A DNA stretch of 64,000 nucleotides from Rhodobacteraceae bacterium UBA6197 (GCA_002422085.1 DISZ01000018.1:378962-442961); one strand, 5' to 3'. Shown: positions 54,531 through 63,999, counted from the first letter of the stretch. Translations and numbers: made by a program. The notes: generated by a model from the letters alone, not told the origin.

Positions 54531-56873
54531 TCAGGACCGTTTCATCGCATCGCGCAAGGCGGCGCCAAAGCTGCCGGTTTCAGCGGGTTTCGGGCCTGCG
54601 TCGGCTTTCTGTGGGCTGGCTTTGTGGGCGCTGGGCTGCTGCGGCTTGGGCTTTGGGGCCGGAGCCTGCGAGGCGTGCGGCTTCGGCGCGCCGGCTTCCT
54701 TGCGCATTGTCAGCCCGATGCGTTTGCGCGCCGGGTCCACCTCGGTCACGCGCACCTTGACGACATCGCCGGCCTTGACCACCTCATGCGGGTCCTTGAC
54801 AAAGCGGTCGGCCAGTTGGCTGACATGGACCAGCCCATCCTGATGCACCCCGATATCGACAAACGCCCCAAAGGCCGCGACATTGGTCACCGTGCCTTCC
54901 AGCAGCATGCCGGGCCGCAGATCCGAAATATCGTTCACACCCTCGGCGAAGGTGGCGGTGCGAAACTCGGGGCGCGGGTCGCGGCCGGGTTTTTCCAGCT
55001 CGGCCAGAATATCGCGCACGGTCGGCAGGCCAAAGGTGGCGTCGGCAAAATCGCCCGGCTCCAGCGCGCGCAGGCGGGCGGGGTCGGCGGCAAGGCTGCG
55101 CAGGTCGCGGCCACAGGCGGCGATGATCCGGCGGGCAAGGCCGTAGGCTTCGGGGTGCACGGCCGAGCCGTCAAGCGGCTCTGTTCCGCCTTGAATCCGC
55201 AGAAACCCGGCGCATTGCTCGTAAGCCTTCGGACCCAGACGGGCGACCTTGAGCAGGTCCTTGCGGCTGGCGAAGGCGCCGTTTTCATCACGGTGCGCGA
55301 CGATGGTTTCGGCCAGTCCCGGCCCGATCCCGGCAACCCGTGCCAGCAGCGGCGCCGAGGCGGTGTTCAGCTCGACCCCGACCGCGTTCACCGCGTCTTC
55401 GACCACCGCATCCAAAGCGCGGCCAAGGCGGTATTGGTCCACATCGTGCTGATACTGGCCGACGCCGATGGATTTCGGCTCGATCTTGACCAGTTCGGCC
55501 AGCGGGTCTTGCAGTCGCCGCGCGATCGACACCGCGCCGCGCAGGCTGACGTCCAGATCGGGGAATTCCTGCGCCGCCAGCGCCGAGGCCGAATAGACCG
55601 AGGCCCCGGCCTCCGAGACGATCACCTTCATCGGCCGCGCGCCCGGTCCGGGCAGCAGCGCCAGAAGATCGCCGACCAGCTTTTCGGTTTCGCGCGAGGC
55701 AGTGCCATTGCCGATGGCGATCAGCGCGACCTCATGTTTGCGGATCAGCGCGGCAAGCGTGGCCTGCGCGCCACGCAGATCATTCTTCGGCTGGAACGGA
55801 TAGATGGTGGCGGTTTCCAGAACCTTGCCGGTGGCGTCGATGACGGCGCATTTCACCCCGGTGCGGATCCCCGGATCCAGCCCCAGCGTGGCCCGGCTAC
55901 CGGCTGGGGCCGCCAACAACAAGTCCTTGAGGTTGCGTCCAAAAACACGGATCGATTCTTCCTCGGCGCGGGTCCGCAGGTCGGCCAGCAGATCTATCGT
56001 CAGCGTCGTGCGCAGCTTGACCCGCCACGCCCAGCCCGCCACCTCGGCCAGCCACAGATCGCCCGGCGCCCGGCCCGTGGCGCCCAGCACCGCGCGCACC
56101 ATGGTTTCAGCCGTGCCTTGACCCGGGGCGGCGTCGGCGTCGATCTCCAGATCGAGGTTCAGATGGCCTTCGTTACGCCCGCGAAACATCGCCAGCGCGC
56201 GGTGGCCTGCCGTCGTGGCCCAAGGCTCGGAATGGCTGAAATAGTCGGAAAACTTGGCGCCAGCCGTTTCCTGCCCCTCAATCACGCGGGCCGCGACGCG
56301 GGCGTGGGCCCGCATATGGGCGCGCAACCGGGCCAGCAGATCGGCGTTTTCGGCCAGCCCTTCGGCGATGATGTCGCGCGCGCCCTCCAGCGCAGTTTTC
56401 ACATCGGCGACCGCCTCGGTGACATAGGCGGCGGCCAGATCGGCGGGGGTCAGCGCATGGTCGGCCAGAATCGCCTCGGCCAGCGGCGCGAGGCCGTTTT
56501 CGCGGGCGATGGTGGCACGGGTGCGGCGCTTGGGCTTGTAGGGCAGATAGATATCCTCAAGCTCGGCCTTGGTGACGGTGCCGGCAATCCGCGCCTCAAG
56601 ATCGTCGGTCAGTTTGCCCTGATCGCGGATCGAGGCCAGAATCGTGTCGCGCCGCGCCTCGAGTTCGCGCAGATACGATAGCCGGTCGGCCAGGTTACGC
56701 AGCTGCGTATCGTCCAGCCCGCCCGTCGCCTCCTTGCGGTAGCGCGCCACGAAGGGCACCGTCGCGCCGCCATCCAGCAGCGCCACCGCAGCGGTGACCT
56801 GATCGGGGCGGGCGGCGATTTCGGTGGCGATCAGCGCCGAGATACGGCGGGCAGAAGCGACAGAGACGGACAT
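54531..56873 (-). CDS. tex: Tex-family S1 RNA-binding protein
   Basis: A 780-aa transcription accessory protein: Tex N-terminal helices (FVARYRKEATGGLDD near 40), a YqgF-like RNase H fold (LGLDPGIRTGVKCAVID near 325), helix-hairpin-helix repeats (LLARVAGIGPGLAETIVAHR) and a C-terminal S1 domain (about 640-712: GMLLEGTVTNVAAFGAFVDI, VHVSQLADRF). The tail after 720 is rich in Pro, Lys and Ala, as is common for Tex. Binds RNA/DNA; links transcription and elongation factors. Full length. Confidence 0.96.
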   Translation of the reverse strand: MSVSVASARRISALIATEIAARPDQVTAAVALLDGGATVPFVARYRKEATGGLDDTQLRNLADRLSYLRELEARRDTILASIRDQGKLTDDLEARIAGTVTKAELEDIYLPYKPKRRTRATIARENGLAPLAEAILADHALTPADLAAAYVTEAVADVKTALEGARDIIAEGLAENADLLARLRAHMRAHARVAARVIEGQETAGAKFSDYFSHSEPWATTAGHRALAMFRGRNEGHLNLDLEIDADAAPGQGTAETMVRAVLGATGRAPGDLWLAEVAGWAWRVKLRTTLTIDLLADLRTRAEEESIRVFGRNLKDLLLAAPAGSRATLGLDPGIRTGVKCAVIDATGKVLETATIYPFQPKNDLRGAQATLAALIRKHEVALIAIGNGTASRETEKLVGDLLALLPGPGARPMKVIVSEAGASVYSASALAAQEFPDLDVSLRGAVSIARRLQDPLAELVKIEPKSIGVGQYQHDVDQYRLGRALDAVVEDAVNAVGVELNTASAPLLARVAGIGPGLAETIVAHRDENGAFASRKDLLKVARLGPKAYEQCAGFLRIQGGTEPLDGSAVHPEAYGLARRIIAACGRDLRSLAADPARLRALEPGDFADATFGLPTVRDILAELEKPGRDPRPEFRTATFAEGVNDISDLRPGMLLEGTVTNVAAFGAFVDIGVHQDGLVHVSQLADRFVKDPHEVVKAGDVVKVRVTEVDPARKRIGLTMRKEAGAPKPHASQAPAPKPKPQQPSAHKASPQKADAGPKPAETGSFGAALRDAMKRS

Positions 56874-56936
56874 GCGCGACCTTTCCGGGGTTTGGGTCGC
56901 AAGACTTACCCCGTCGCGGCGGCGCGCTCAAGCGGA

Positions 56937-57935
56937 TCAGCGCAGCCGCTTGCCCGACGCATCGAAATGAAAGGTGCGGGCGGGGTCCGGGGTTAGCCGC
57001 ACCGCCTCGTTTACGGCGAAATCATGCTCGCCGAACAGCCGCACGGTCAGCAGGCCATGCGGCTCGGCGTGGACATAGACCAGCGTTTCGCTGCCCAGCT
57101 TTTCAATATGGCTGACGGTGCCCGCAATCGGCCCCTGATCGCGCGAAATCGCCAGGTGTTCGGGGCGGATCCCAAGGCTGGCGCCCTGTTGGCCCAGCGC
57201 GGCGGCATCCAGAAAGTTCATCTTCGGGCTGCCGATAAAACCCGCAACAAAGGCATTGTCAGGGTCATTATACACATCCATCGGCGCGCCGACCTGCTCG
57301 ATCCGGCCGGCGTTCAGCACCACGATCTTGTGGGCCAGCGTCATCGCCTCGATCTGGTCATGGGTGACGTAGATCATCGTCGCGCCCAGATCGCGGTGCA
57401 GGCGGGCAATCTCGATCCGGGTCTGGACGCGCAGCGCGGCGTCCAGGTTTGACAGCGGCTCATCAAACAAGAACAGCTTGGGTGTGCGCACGATGGCCCG
57501 CCCGATGGCAACCCGTTGCCGTTGCCCGCCCGACAGCTCGGCCGGGCGCCGCGCCAGAAGCGGCTCGAGGCCCAGCATATCCGCCGCCCGTCCGATCGAG
57601 GCGGCGATTTCGGCCTTGGGCACATGCGCCTGCTTCAGCGCCAGCCCCATGTTTCCCTCGACCGTCAGATGCGGGTAAAGCGCGTAAGACTGAAACACCA
57701 TCGCGATTTCACGCTTGGCGGGGGCCAGGTCATTGACCCGCCGGTCGCCGATCTTCACCTCGCCCGAGGTGACATCCTCCAGCCCCGCAATCATCCGTAA
57801 CAGGGTCGATTTTCCGCAGCCCGAGGGGCCGACAAAGACGCAAAACTCGCCCTCGGCCACTTCAAGATCGACGCCTTTGATGACCTCGACAGCGCCGAAG
57901 GACTTGGTGACATTGGAAAGGGTCAGGGCACCCAT
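56937..57935 (-). CDS. ABC transporter ATPase of the UgpC/MalK type
   Basis: A 332-aa ATPase for a carbohydrate importer: Walker A GPSGCGKST at 36-44, Q-loop FQSYALYPH, signature LSGGQRQRVAIGRA, Walker B FLFDEPLSNLD, His switch YVTHDQ, then TOBE domain from about 240. These MalK-like subunits energise several importers. 9 bases after the oxidoreductase gene; last in the amino-sugar operon. Confidence 0.93.
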   Translation of the reverse strand: MGALTLSNVTKSFGAVEVIKGVDLEVAEGEFCVFVGPSGCGKSTLLRMIAGLEDVTSGEVKIGDRRVNDLAPAKREIAMVFQSYALYPHLTVEGNMGLALKQAHVPKAEIAASIGRAADMLGLEPLLARRPAELSGGQRQRVAIGRAIVRTPKLFLFDEPLSNLDAALRVQTRIEIARLHRDLGATMIYVTHDQIEAMTLAHKIVVLNAGRIEQVGAPMDVYNDPDNAFVAGFIGSPKMNFLDAAALGQQGASLGIRPEHLAISRDQGPIAGTVSHIEKLGSETLVYVHAEPHGLLTVRLFGEHDFAVNEAVRLTPDPARTFHFDASGKRLR

Positions 57936-57944
57936 CGGCGGCTC

Positions 57945-58967
57945 CTAAAGTTTGACCGGCAGGCCGCTGCGCACGCTTTCATCGGCCGCAAGGCAGATGG
58001 CGAGCGACTGGACCGCATCGGAGAGGTGTCGGGTCAGGTCAAGATCGTCTTGAATGGCGCGGGCAACATAGGCGGCCTCGCGGTTGCACAGTTCCTGATG
58101 GCCCGGTTCATCGGCCATGCTCAGGTTTTCGTCGGGCTGGCCGTTGCGGTGGATACGCAGCGCCGAAGTCTTGGTATGCGTGTCTATATCGTCGGATTTC
58201 GCGGTTTCCGGCATCCGGATCGACACCGCGCCATTCGGGCTGACCACGTCTTTCACGAAGAACGCGGTGTCCGACATCATCGGCCCCCAGCCCGCCTCAT
58301 ACCAGCCAAGGCTGCCATCCTCGAACAGCACCTGAAAATGGCCGTAGTTATACATATCGGGCGCGATCTCATCCGACAGGCGCAGCCCCATGCCGCGCAC
58401 TTCGCGCGCGCGCGCATCGGTGATCTGGCACATCACATCGACATAGTGCACGCCACAATCGACGATCGGCGGCGTGGTCTGCATCAGCGCCTTGTGCACC
58501 TCCCATGTCGGGCCCGAGGACTGCTGATTGAGGTTCAGCCGAAACACATAGGGTCCGCCCAAGGCCCGCGCCTCGGCAATCAGGCGCTGCCAGCTGGGGT
58601 GGTGGCGCAGGATATAGCCGACCACGCATTTGCGCCCGGTCCGAGCGGCCGTCTCGGCCACGCGGGCGGCATCGGCGACGGTGGTCGCCAGCGGCTTTTC
58701 CACAAACACATGGGCGCCCGCCTGCATCGCGGCCACGGCAAACTCGGCATGGCTGTCGGAATAGGTCGCGACGCAGACCAGATCGGGCTTCAGCCGGGCC
58801 AGCGCCTCGGCATAGTCGGCGCTGACCGGATAGGCGCGCAATTCCTCGGGCAGATCGACCGGGCTGCGGTTGACCAACCCGACAATCTCGAACGCCGGAT
58901 CGGCGTGATAGGCCAGCGCATGGCTGCGCCCCATATTGCCCAGACCTGCAACCAGAACCCGGATCAT
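57945..58967 (-). CDS. Gfo/Idh/MocA family oxidoreductase
   Basis: A 340-aa NAD(P)-dependent sugar oxidoreductase: VLVAGLGNMGRSHALAY (Rossmann, 4-20), VATYSDSHAEFAVAAM, VFVEKPLATTVADA with the conserved EKP Lys, and the candidate catalytic DCGVHYVDVM. I chose the ATG at 58967, which overlaps the permease stop by 4 bases. Within an operon with murQ it probably oxidises or epimerises a sugar derived from the imported substrate; the exact reaction is unknown. Confidence 0.9.
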   Translation of the reverse strand: MIRVLVAGLGNMGRSHALAYHADPAFEIVGLVNRSPVDLPEELRAYPVSADYAEALARLKPDLVCVATYSDSHAEFAVAAMQAGAHVFVEKPLATTVADAARVAETAARTGRKCVVGYILRHHPSWQRLIAEARALGGPYVFRLNLNQQSSGPTWEVHKALMQTTPPIVDCGVHYVDVMCQITDARAREVRGMGLRLSDEIAPDMYNYGHFQVLFEDGSLGWYEAGWGPMMSDTAFFVKDVVSPNGAVSIRMPETAKSDDIDTHTKTSALRIHRNGQPDENLSMADEPGHQELCNREAAYVARAIQDDLDLTRHLSDAVQSLAICLAADESVRSGLPVKL

Positions 58968-59803
58968 TTCACCGCCCCCGCCGTAATACCCCGGATCAAC
59001 TGGCGCGAAAACGCCAGGTAAAGCACCAACACCGGCAGAATCGCCAGCGATAGCGCCGCCAGAACCGCGTTCCAGTTGGTCACGAACTGGCCGATAAAGA
59101 CCTGGCTGCCCAGCGTCACCGTCTTCGAGCTTTCGGCCGGCGCGAGGATCAACGGAAACCACAGATCGTTCCAGATCGGGATCATCGTGAACACCGCCAC
59201 CGTCGCCATCGCAGGCCGTATCAGTGGCAACACCAGCGTGAAAAAGATCCGGTATTCGCTGAGCCCGTCAATCCGGCCGGCGCTCTTCAGATCGTCCGAC
59301 ACCCCGCGCATGAACTCGGACAGGATGAACACCGCCAAGGGCAGCCCCTGCGCGGTATAGACCAATATCAGCGCCGTCAGCGTGTTGACCAACCCGCCCG
59401 CAACCATCATCTGCAAGATCGCCACCGTGCCCAGCCGGATCGGAATCATGATCCCCAGCGCCAGATAAAGCCCCATCAGCAGATTGCCGCGAAACCGGTA
59501 TTCGCTTAGCGCAAACGCCGCCATCGCGCCAAACAACAACACGAAGAACAGGCTTGCCACCGTCACCGTCAACGAGTTCTGGAAATAGAGCAGGAAATCC
59601 CCCTGCTCCAGCACGGTGCGGTATCCCACCGCGTCAAAGGTGCTGGCCGAGGGCAGCGCCAACGGCTCTGAAAAGATCGCCTTGCGCGATTTGAAACTGT
59701 TGATGACAACCACGAACACCGGAAACAGCGCGATCAGCGTATAGGTTATCAGCACCGCATGGGCGGCAATGGTGCGGCGGGTCGATGTGCGGGCCTGTGA
59801 CAT
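58964..59803 (-). CDS. Carbohydrate ABC transporter permease (MalG type)
   Basis: A 279-aa inner-membrane permease with six helices. N-terminal LFPVFVVVINSFKSRKAIFS is typical of MalG; the ATPase-contacting EAA loop is DGLSEYRIFFTLVLPLIRPA near 195. Coupled to both neighbours (4-base overlap downstream, 9-base gap to the MalF-type gene). Confidence 0.93.
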   Translation of the reverse strand: MSQARTSTRRTIAAHAVLITYTLIALFPVFVVVINSFKSRKAIFSEPLALPSASTFDAVGYRTVLEQGDFLLYFQNSLTVTVASLFFVLLFGAMAAFALSEYRFRGNLLMGLYLALGIMIPIRLGTVAILQMMVAGGLVNTLTALILVYTAQGLPLAVFILSEFMRGVSDDLKSAGRIDGLSEYRIFFTLVLPLIRPAMATVAVFTMIPIWNDLWFPLILAPAESSKTVTLGSQVFIGQFVTNWNAVLAALSLAILPVLVLYLAFSRQLIRGITAGAVK

Positions 59804-59812
59804 GATCCCCCC

Positions 59813-60730
59813 TCAGAACTGATAGCGACGCAGCCGCGTCTGAATGGCGAAAAGATAGACCGAGACTCCGGCCAGAATGATCAGGAACATCGCGGTGGCG
59901 ATGCTCGCCCCCATATGCGGATCGCCCAGTTGCAACTGAAACCCAAAGAACGTGCGGTAAAGGAATGTCCCCAGAATATCGGTGGCATAATTCGGCCCCG
60001 CCAACGCGCCCTGACTGACATAGATCAGGTCGAACGCATTGAAATTGCCAACAAATGTCAGAATCGAGATGATCCCGATCGAAGGCAGAATCAACGGCAG
60101 CTTGATCTTCCAGAACTGGCTCGCGCCGGTCACGCCATCCATTTCGGCAGCCTCCAGCACCTCGTCGGGAATGCTTAGAAGCGCGGCATAGATCAGCATC
60201 ATCGGGATCCCCACGAACTGCCACACCGAGATCAGCGCCAGCGTTGTCAGCGCATAGGCCTCCTTGCCCAGCCAGGGCGCAAACAAGGCCTTCAGCCCGA
60301 CCGCATCCAGCATCCCCGGCGCGATCCCCCAGATCGGTGACAGGATCAGCTTCCACACGAAGCCCACGATCACAAAGCTCAGAATCGTCGGAATGAAGAT
60401 CGCGGTGCGGTAAAATGCGGCCATCCGCAGCCGCGGCGATGACAACAGCGCCGCCAGCGCCACCCCGATCGGGTTTTGCACCAGCATGTGCACCACAAAG
60501 AACCATGCATTGTTGCCCAGCGCGTTCCAGAAACTCGCCGACCAGCGCGGATCGCCAAAAAGCGTGCGAAAATTGTCCAGCCCTACAAAGGATTTCACCC
60601 CATCCACCAGATTGAACAACGACAGATTCAGCGTCGCGAACAATGGAACGATCATGATGGCGGTATAGACCGCGACCGCAGGCGCCAGAAACACCGCGAT
60701 ATGCCAGCGGATCGGCTTGCGTTCAGCCAT
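59813..60730 (-). CDS. Carbohydrate ABC transporter permease (MalF type)
   Basis: A 305-aa permease of the MalF class: IAVFLAPAVAVYTAIMIVPL first helix, NPIGVALAALLSS, and EAA loop MDGVTGASQFWKIKLPLILP near 205. It forms the membrane channel with the MalG-type partner. Separated from the binding-protein gene by 84 bases containing a strong stem-loop. Confidence 0.93.
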   Translation of the reverse strand: MAERKPIRWHIAVFLAPAVAVYTAIMIVPLFATLNLSLFNLVDGVKSFVGLDNFRTLFGDPRWSASFWNALGNNAWFFVVHMLVQNPIGVALAALLSSPRLRMAAFYRTAIFIPTILSFVIVGFVWKLILSPIWGIAPGMLDAVGLKALFAPWLGKEAYALTTLALISVWQFVGIPMMLIYAALLSIPDEVLEAAEMDGVTGASQFWKIKLPLILPSIGIISILTFVGNFNAFDLIYVSQGALAGPNYATDILGTFLYRTFFGFQLQLGDPHMGASIATAMFLIILAGVSVYLFAIQTRLRRYQF

Positions 60731-60771
60731 GACGGTCCCTTTCGCCTTCGTGCCAATATCCTCGGGGGGTG

Positions 60772-60792
60772 CGGGGGGCAGACAGCCCCCCG
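60772..60792 (-). promoter_or_regulatory. Intercistronic stem-loop between binding protein and permease
   Basis: CGGGGGGC/GCCCCCCG, a perfect 8-bp stem with loop AGACA (read equivalently on the reverse strand), 22 bases after the binding-protein stop. Probably stabilises the upstream message or limits read-through into the permeases. Confidence 0.5.
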
Positions 60793-60814
60793 TTCCCGAA
60801 CTCAGCCTCCGCGC

Positions 60815-62071
60815 TTACTGCTGCGGCGCATACCAGGAGGCCAGACCCTCTTGCAGACGCTTTGCGGCATCCTCGGGGGTCTCGGTCCCGCGGATCACGT
60901 TGGCGCTGGCATTCCAGGTCTCGTTTTCCAGGTTCGGCGTGCCGCGCGACAGGATCTGATAGGTCGAACGGATCGTCGATTTGCAGGTGCCGCGCCAGCT
61001 GGCAAATTCCTGCGCCAGCGGGTCATCCAGCGTTACCGGCTCGTTCGACAGCGAAAAGAACCCCGGCAGCGCGTTCGAATAGAGGCTGGCGAAATCCGAG
61101 GTGCCGACCCAGTTGAGGAAGGTCCTCGCCGCTTCGGCATTGGGCGAGGCGGCGTTCATCCCGATCGCGATATCGGTATGGTCCGAGATATAGCAATCAT
61201 CGCCCGCAGCCGGAACCGGCGGGTAAAAGGCGCCCATCTCGAAGTCGGCCTGCGCCCGGAACCCCGAGATTTCCCAGCTTCCGGCCGGGTAGATCGCGGC
61301 CCGACCCAGGGTGAACAGGTTCTGGCTGTCAGGATAGGTCTGCGCCTCGAAACCGTCGCCCAGATAGTCCTTCCACTTCGCCAGTTGCCGATAGGGCGCC
61401 ACCCAATCCTCATCGGTCAGCTTTTGCGTCCCCGCGATCAGCGCCAGCCGCCCGTCTTCGCCCTTCCAGTAGTTCGGGCCGATGTTGTTGTAGCCCATGG
61501 TCGCGGCTTCCCACTGGTCGTTGGTGCCCATCGCCATCGGAATATAGGTCCCATCCGCCTTGATCTTGTCCAGTGCGGCAAAGAATTCGGCCTCGGTCTT
61601 CGGCACCTCGATGCCCAGTGCGGTAAAGGCGTCCTTGTTGTAGATAAAGCCGTGGATCACCGAGGCCATCGGCACGCAGAACGTATGCGCGGCGTCATCG
61701 GTCGACCAGCCCGACCTGGCGACCGGGCTGAAATTGGCCATCGCTTCCAGATCGGTCAGATCGGCCAGCTTGCCCTTGTTGTAAAGCTCAAGCGAGGCAT
61801 CGAACGGCCGGCAGGTAATCAGATCGCCCGCCGAACCGGCATCCAGTTTCGAGTTCAGCACCGCGTTGTATTCCGCCGGGGCCGAGGGGCTGAACACCAC
61901 CTTGATGCCGGGGTTTTCTGCCTCGAAGGCCGGAATGATCTTGTCTTGCCAGATCGTCAGGTCGTCATTGCGCCAGCTTTCGATCGTCAGCGTCACGTCC
62001 TGGGCTTGGGCGGCGCCGGTCAGCAGCGTGCTGGCCAAAAGCGCCATGGTCAGGGTCCTGGTGGTCATCAT
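60815..62071 (-). CDS. Extracellular sugar-binding protein of the ABC importer
   Basis: A 418-aa family 1 solute-binding protein with signal peptide (1-23, ending AQAQ; the second Met may be the true start). Mature part begins DVTLTIESWRNDDLTIWQDK, has FEAENPGIKVVFSPSAPAEY and MAMGTNDQWEA, as in MalE/UgpB-type proteins. Context (murQ, kinase) suggests MurNAc, GlcNAc or anhydro-sugar as ligand; the sequence alone does not show it. Confidence 0.92.
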   Translation of the reverse strand: MMTTRTLTMALLASTLLTGAAQAQDVTLTIESWRNDDLTIWQDKIIPAFEAENPGIKVVFSPSAPAEYNAVLNSKLDAGSAGDLITCRPFDASLELYNKGKLADLTDLEAMANFSPVARSGWSTDDAAHTFCVPMASVIHGFIYNKDAFTALGIEVPKTEAEFFAALDKIKADGTYIPMAMGTNDQWEAATMGYNNIGPNYWKGEDGRLALIAGTQKLTDEDWVAPYRQLAKWKDYLGDGFEAQTYPDSQNLFTLGRAAIYPAGSWEISGFRAQADFEMGAFYPPVPAAGDDCYISDHTDIAIGMNAASPNAEAARTFLNWVGTSDFASLYSNALPGFFSLSNEPVTLDDPLAQEFASWRGTCKSTIRSTYQILSRGTPNLENETWNASANVIRGTETPEDAAKRLQEGLASWYAPQQ

Positions 62072-62108
62072 CTTCTCCCGTTGTTGTGGGCCAGCGGCCC
62101 CTTGGTTG

Positions 62109-63002
62109 TTATGTCTTCAGGGCGGCCAGCGCCGGGCCAAGCTGGCCCCGGCTTGCCGCCAGCAGGTCTTCGGCCTGTTTCGGTTTTGCCCCCGCAGCGA
62201 TCAGGATCGCCGGTTTCACCGCCCCGCCTGCAGCCCCCAGCGCGGCCGCGGCCGCCGCGGGGGTGCAGCCCGCCAGATCGGTGACGATTCCGGCCGCGCG
62301 CGCGTGCAGTTTGGCATTATCGGCCTGCACATTGACCATCCGCCCGGCATGGACATGGCCCAGCAGCATCGCCGCCCGGGTCGAAATCACATTCAGCGCC
62401 ACCTTCTGCGCGGTCGCCGCCGCCATCCGGGTCGATCCGGCCAGCATCTCGGGGCCGGTATCCAGCAGCACGGCGATATCGGCCTCGGCAAAAAGCGGTG
62501 CATTGGCGTTATTGGCCAGCGCCGCCACCCGCGCCCCGCCACCCCGCGCGCCCTGCGCGACCGCCAGCGTGTAAGGTGTCGACCCCGAGGCCGAAACGCA
62601 GATCAGCAGATCCCCCGCCTTGGGGGCAACCCGCGCCAGATCGGCGCCCGCCGCTTGCGGGTCGTCCTCGACCAGACCTTGCAAATGGATCAGCGCCTCG
62701 GTGCCGCCGGCAAACAGGATCGGCGTGCGCGCAACCGGCAGGCCAAAGGTGCCCGACAGCTCCAGACAATCGGCCAGCGCCATCAGCCCGGCACTGCCCG
62801 CGCCCGCATAGATCAGCCGATGACCGCCGCGCAGCGCCTCGGCGGCGGCCACGGCGACCTGCTCCAACGCGACCAAGGCCGGGCGGATCGCGGCCAGCGA
62901 TTGCACCTGCGCCTCATAGAGACGGGCCGCAGCAGCCTCGGGTGCGAGGGCATCAAGCCCCGCGGCCAGCGGATGCGTCTGCTCGGTGCGCCGTGTCGTC
63001 AT
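62109..63002 (-). CDS. murQ: N-acetylmuramic acid 6-phosphate etherase
   Basis: A 297-aa SIS-domain lyase-type hydrolase that cleaves the D-lactyl ether of MurNAc-6-P to GlcNAc-6-P. IYAGAGSAGLMALADCLEL and SGTFGLP in the first part, ISASGSTPY-like CVSASGSTPYTLAVAQ, and GSTRMAAATAQKVALNVIST are family hallmarks. Start at MTTRRTEQTHPLA; the open extension upstream is in the regulatory region. First gene of the reverse-strand operon, divergent from the kinase gene. Confidence 0.93.
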   Translation of the reverse strand: MTTRRTEQTHPLAAGLDALAPEAAAARLYEAQVQSLAAIRPALVALEQVAVAAAEALRGGHRLIYAGAGSAGLMALADCLELSGTFGLPVARTPILFAGGTEALIHLQGLVEDDPQAAGADLARVAPKAGDLLICVSASGSTPYTLAVAQGARGGGARVAALANNANAPLFAEADIAVLLDTGPEMLAGSTRMAAATAQKVALNVISTRAAMLLGHVHAGRMVNVQADNAKLHARAAGIVTDLAGCTPAAAAAALGAAGGAVKPAILIAAGAKPKQAEDLLAASRGQLGPALAALKT

Positions 63003-63039
63003 TCGAATCCCCCCTCGTCTCAAAGATAATGCCAAACTA

Positions 63040-63139
63040 ATACCAATTGTAAAGCCTTTTGTCCAAAAAGGGCATTTTGACAGTAATTCCAATCATTTCA
63101 CGACTCCCTTTCCCTTCTGGTATTGTTTTGGTATGGTAT
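63040..63139. promoter_or_regulatory. Cluster of TGGTAT elements in the murQ/kinase divergent promoter
   Basis: Four copies of one hexamer within 100 bases: TGGTAT at 63118-63123, 63129-63134 and 63134-63139 on the forward strand, and inverted ATACCA at 63040-63045. The first two forward copies are 11 bases apart (one helical turn). Candidate operators for a GntR- or LacI-type sugar regulator acting on both genes; no regulator is encoded in view. Confidence 0.45.
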
Positions 63140-63159
63140 CCGGGACGGGAGGGTCCAGC

Positions 63160-63999
63160 ATGTTCATTCTGGGTGTGGATGGGGGCGGCACGGGGTGTCG
63201 CGCGGCTTTGGCGGATGCCTCGGGCCGGATCATCGCGCGCGGCGAAGCGGGCCCGGCCAATATCGCCACCGACCCCGAACTGGCGCGCCGCAACATCCTG
63301 ATCGCCCTGCGTCAGGTGCTTGGCGATGCGGTGCCCGATGCCGAGGTTTCGGCGGTGCTGGGCCTTGCCGGCGCCAATCTGCCCGAGCGCGCCGCCTGGC
63401 TGGCCGAACGCCTGCCCTTTGGCCGCGTTCAGGTGGTTTCGGACGCGCGGATTGCGGTCAAGGGCGCGCTGGGCGATGACGATGGCATCGTCGCGGCGCT
63501 GGGCACCGGGTCGGTCTTTGCCAGCCAGCGCGACGGCCAGATGCGGATCATCGGCGGCTGGGGGTTCTTGCTGGGCGACGAGGGCTCGGGCGCGTGGATC
63601 GGGCGCGCGCTTTTGATGCAGACGCTGCGCGCCGAAGACGGCTTTGTGCCGATGACCCCGTTTCTGCGCGCCGTGCTGGATGAACGCGGCGGCGCGGCGG
63701 CGGTGGTCGATTTCGGCAAGACCGCGCAGCCGTCGGATTTTGCAGCCTATGCGCCGCAGGTGCTGCGCGCCGCCGAGGCGGGCGATCCGGCGGCGCAGGC
63801 GGTGCTGGGCGCCGCAACCGACGAGGTGGCGGCCGCCATCGCGCTTTTGCAACAGGCGGGCCGCGCGCTTCCGGTGGTGTTTCTGGGCGGCTTGGGCCCG
63901 ACTTTCGCGGCCCGCACACAGAGCCTCTGGCAGGTGCTCCCGGCCAAGGGAACGGCGCTGGATGGTGCGCTCTGGCTGGCCCGGCAAGGAGGTGGTTGA
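63160..63999 (+). CDS. BadF/BadG-type sugar kinase (N-acetylglucosamine kinase-like)
   Basis: A 279-aa ASKHA-fold kinase: phosphate-1 loop GVDGGGTGCRAAL at 5-17, VVSDARIAVKGAL, phosphate-2 GTGSVFA near 111, LLGDEGSGAWIG near 131, and adenosine motif FLGGLGPTF near 246. This family includes GlcNAc and MurNAc/GlcNAc kinases. The kinase plus murQ would take MurNAc through MurNAc-6-P to GlcNAc-6-P. Start at MFILGVDGGG with GGGAGGG upstream; the stop ends one base before the window edge. Confidence 0.88.
   Translation: MFILGVDGGGTGCRAALADASGRIIARGEAGPANIATDPELARRNILIALRQVLGDAVPDAEVSAVLGLAGANLPERAAWLAERLPFGRVQVVSDARIAVKGALGDDDGIVAALGTGSVFASQRDGQMRIIGGWGFLLGDEGSGAWIGRALLMQTLRAEDGFVPMTPFLRAVLDERGGAAAVVDFGKTAQPSDFAAYAPQVLRAAEAGDPAAQAVLGAATDEVAAAIALLQQAGRALPVVFLGGLGPTFAARTQSLWQVLPAKGTALDGALWLARQGGG

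Noticed and set aside
54516..56681. Long open frame antisense to tex (about 720 codons)
   Set aside because: Tex domains are complete on the other strand; the antisense translation is rich in Arg/Gly/Gln with no domain.
60476..62284. Long open frame antisense to the sugar permease and binding-protein genes
   Set aside because: Spans two real genes and their gap; no family features.
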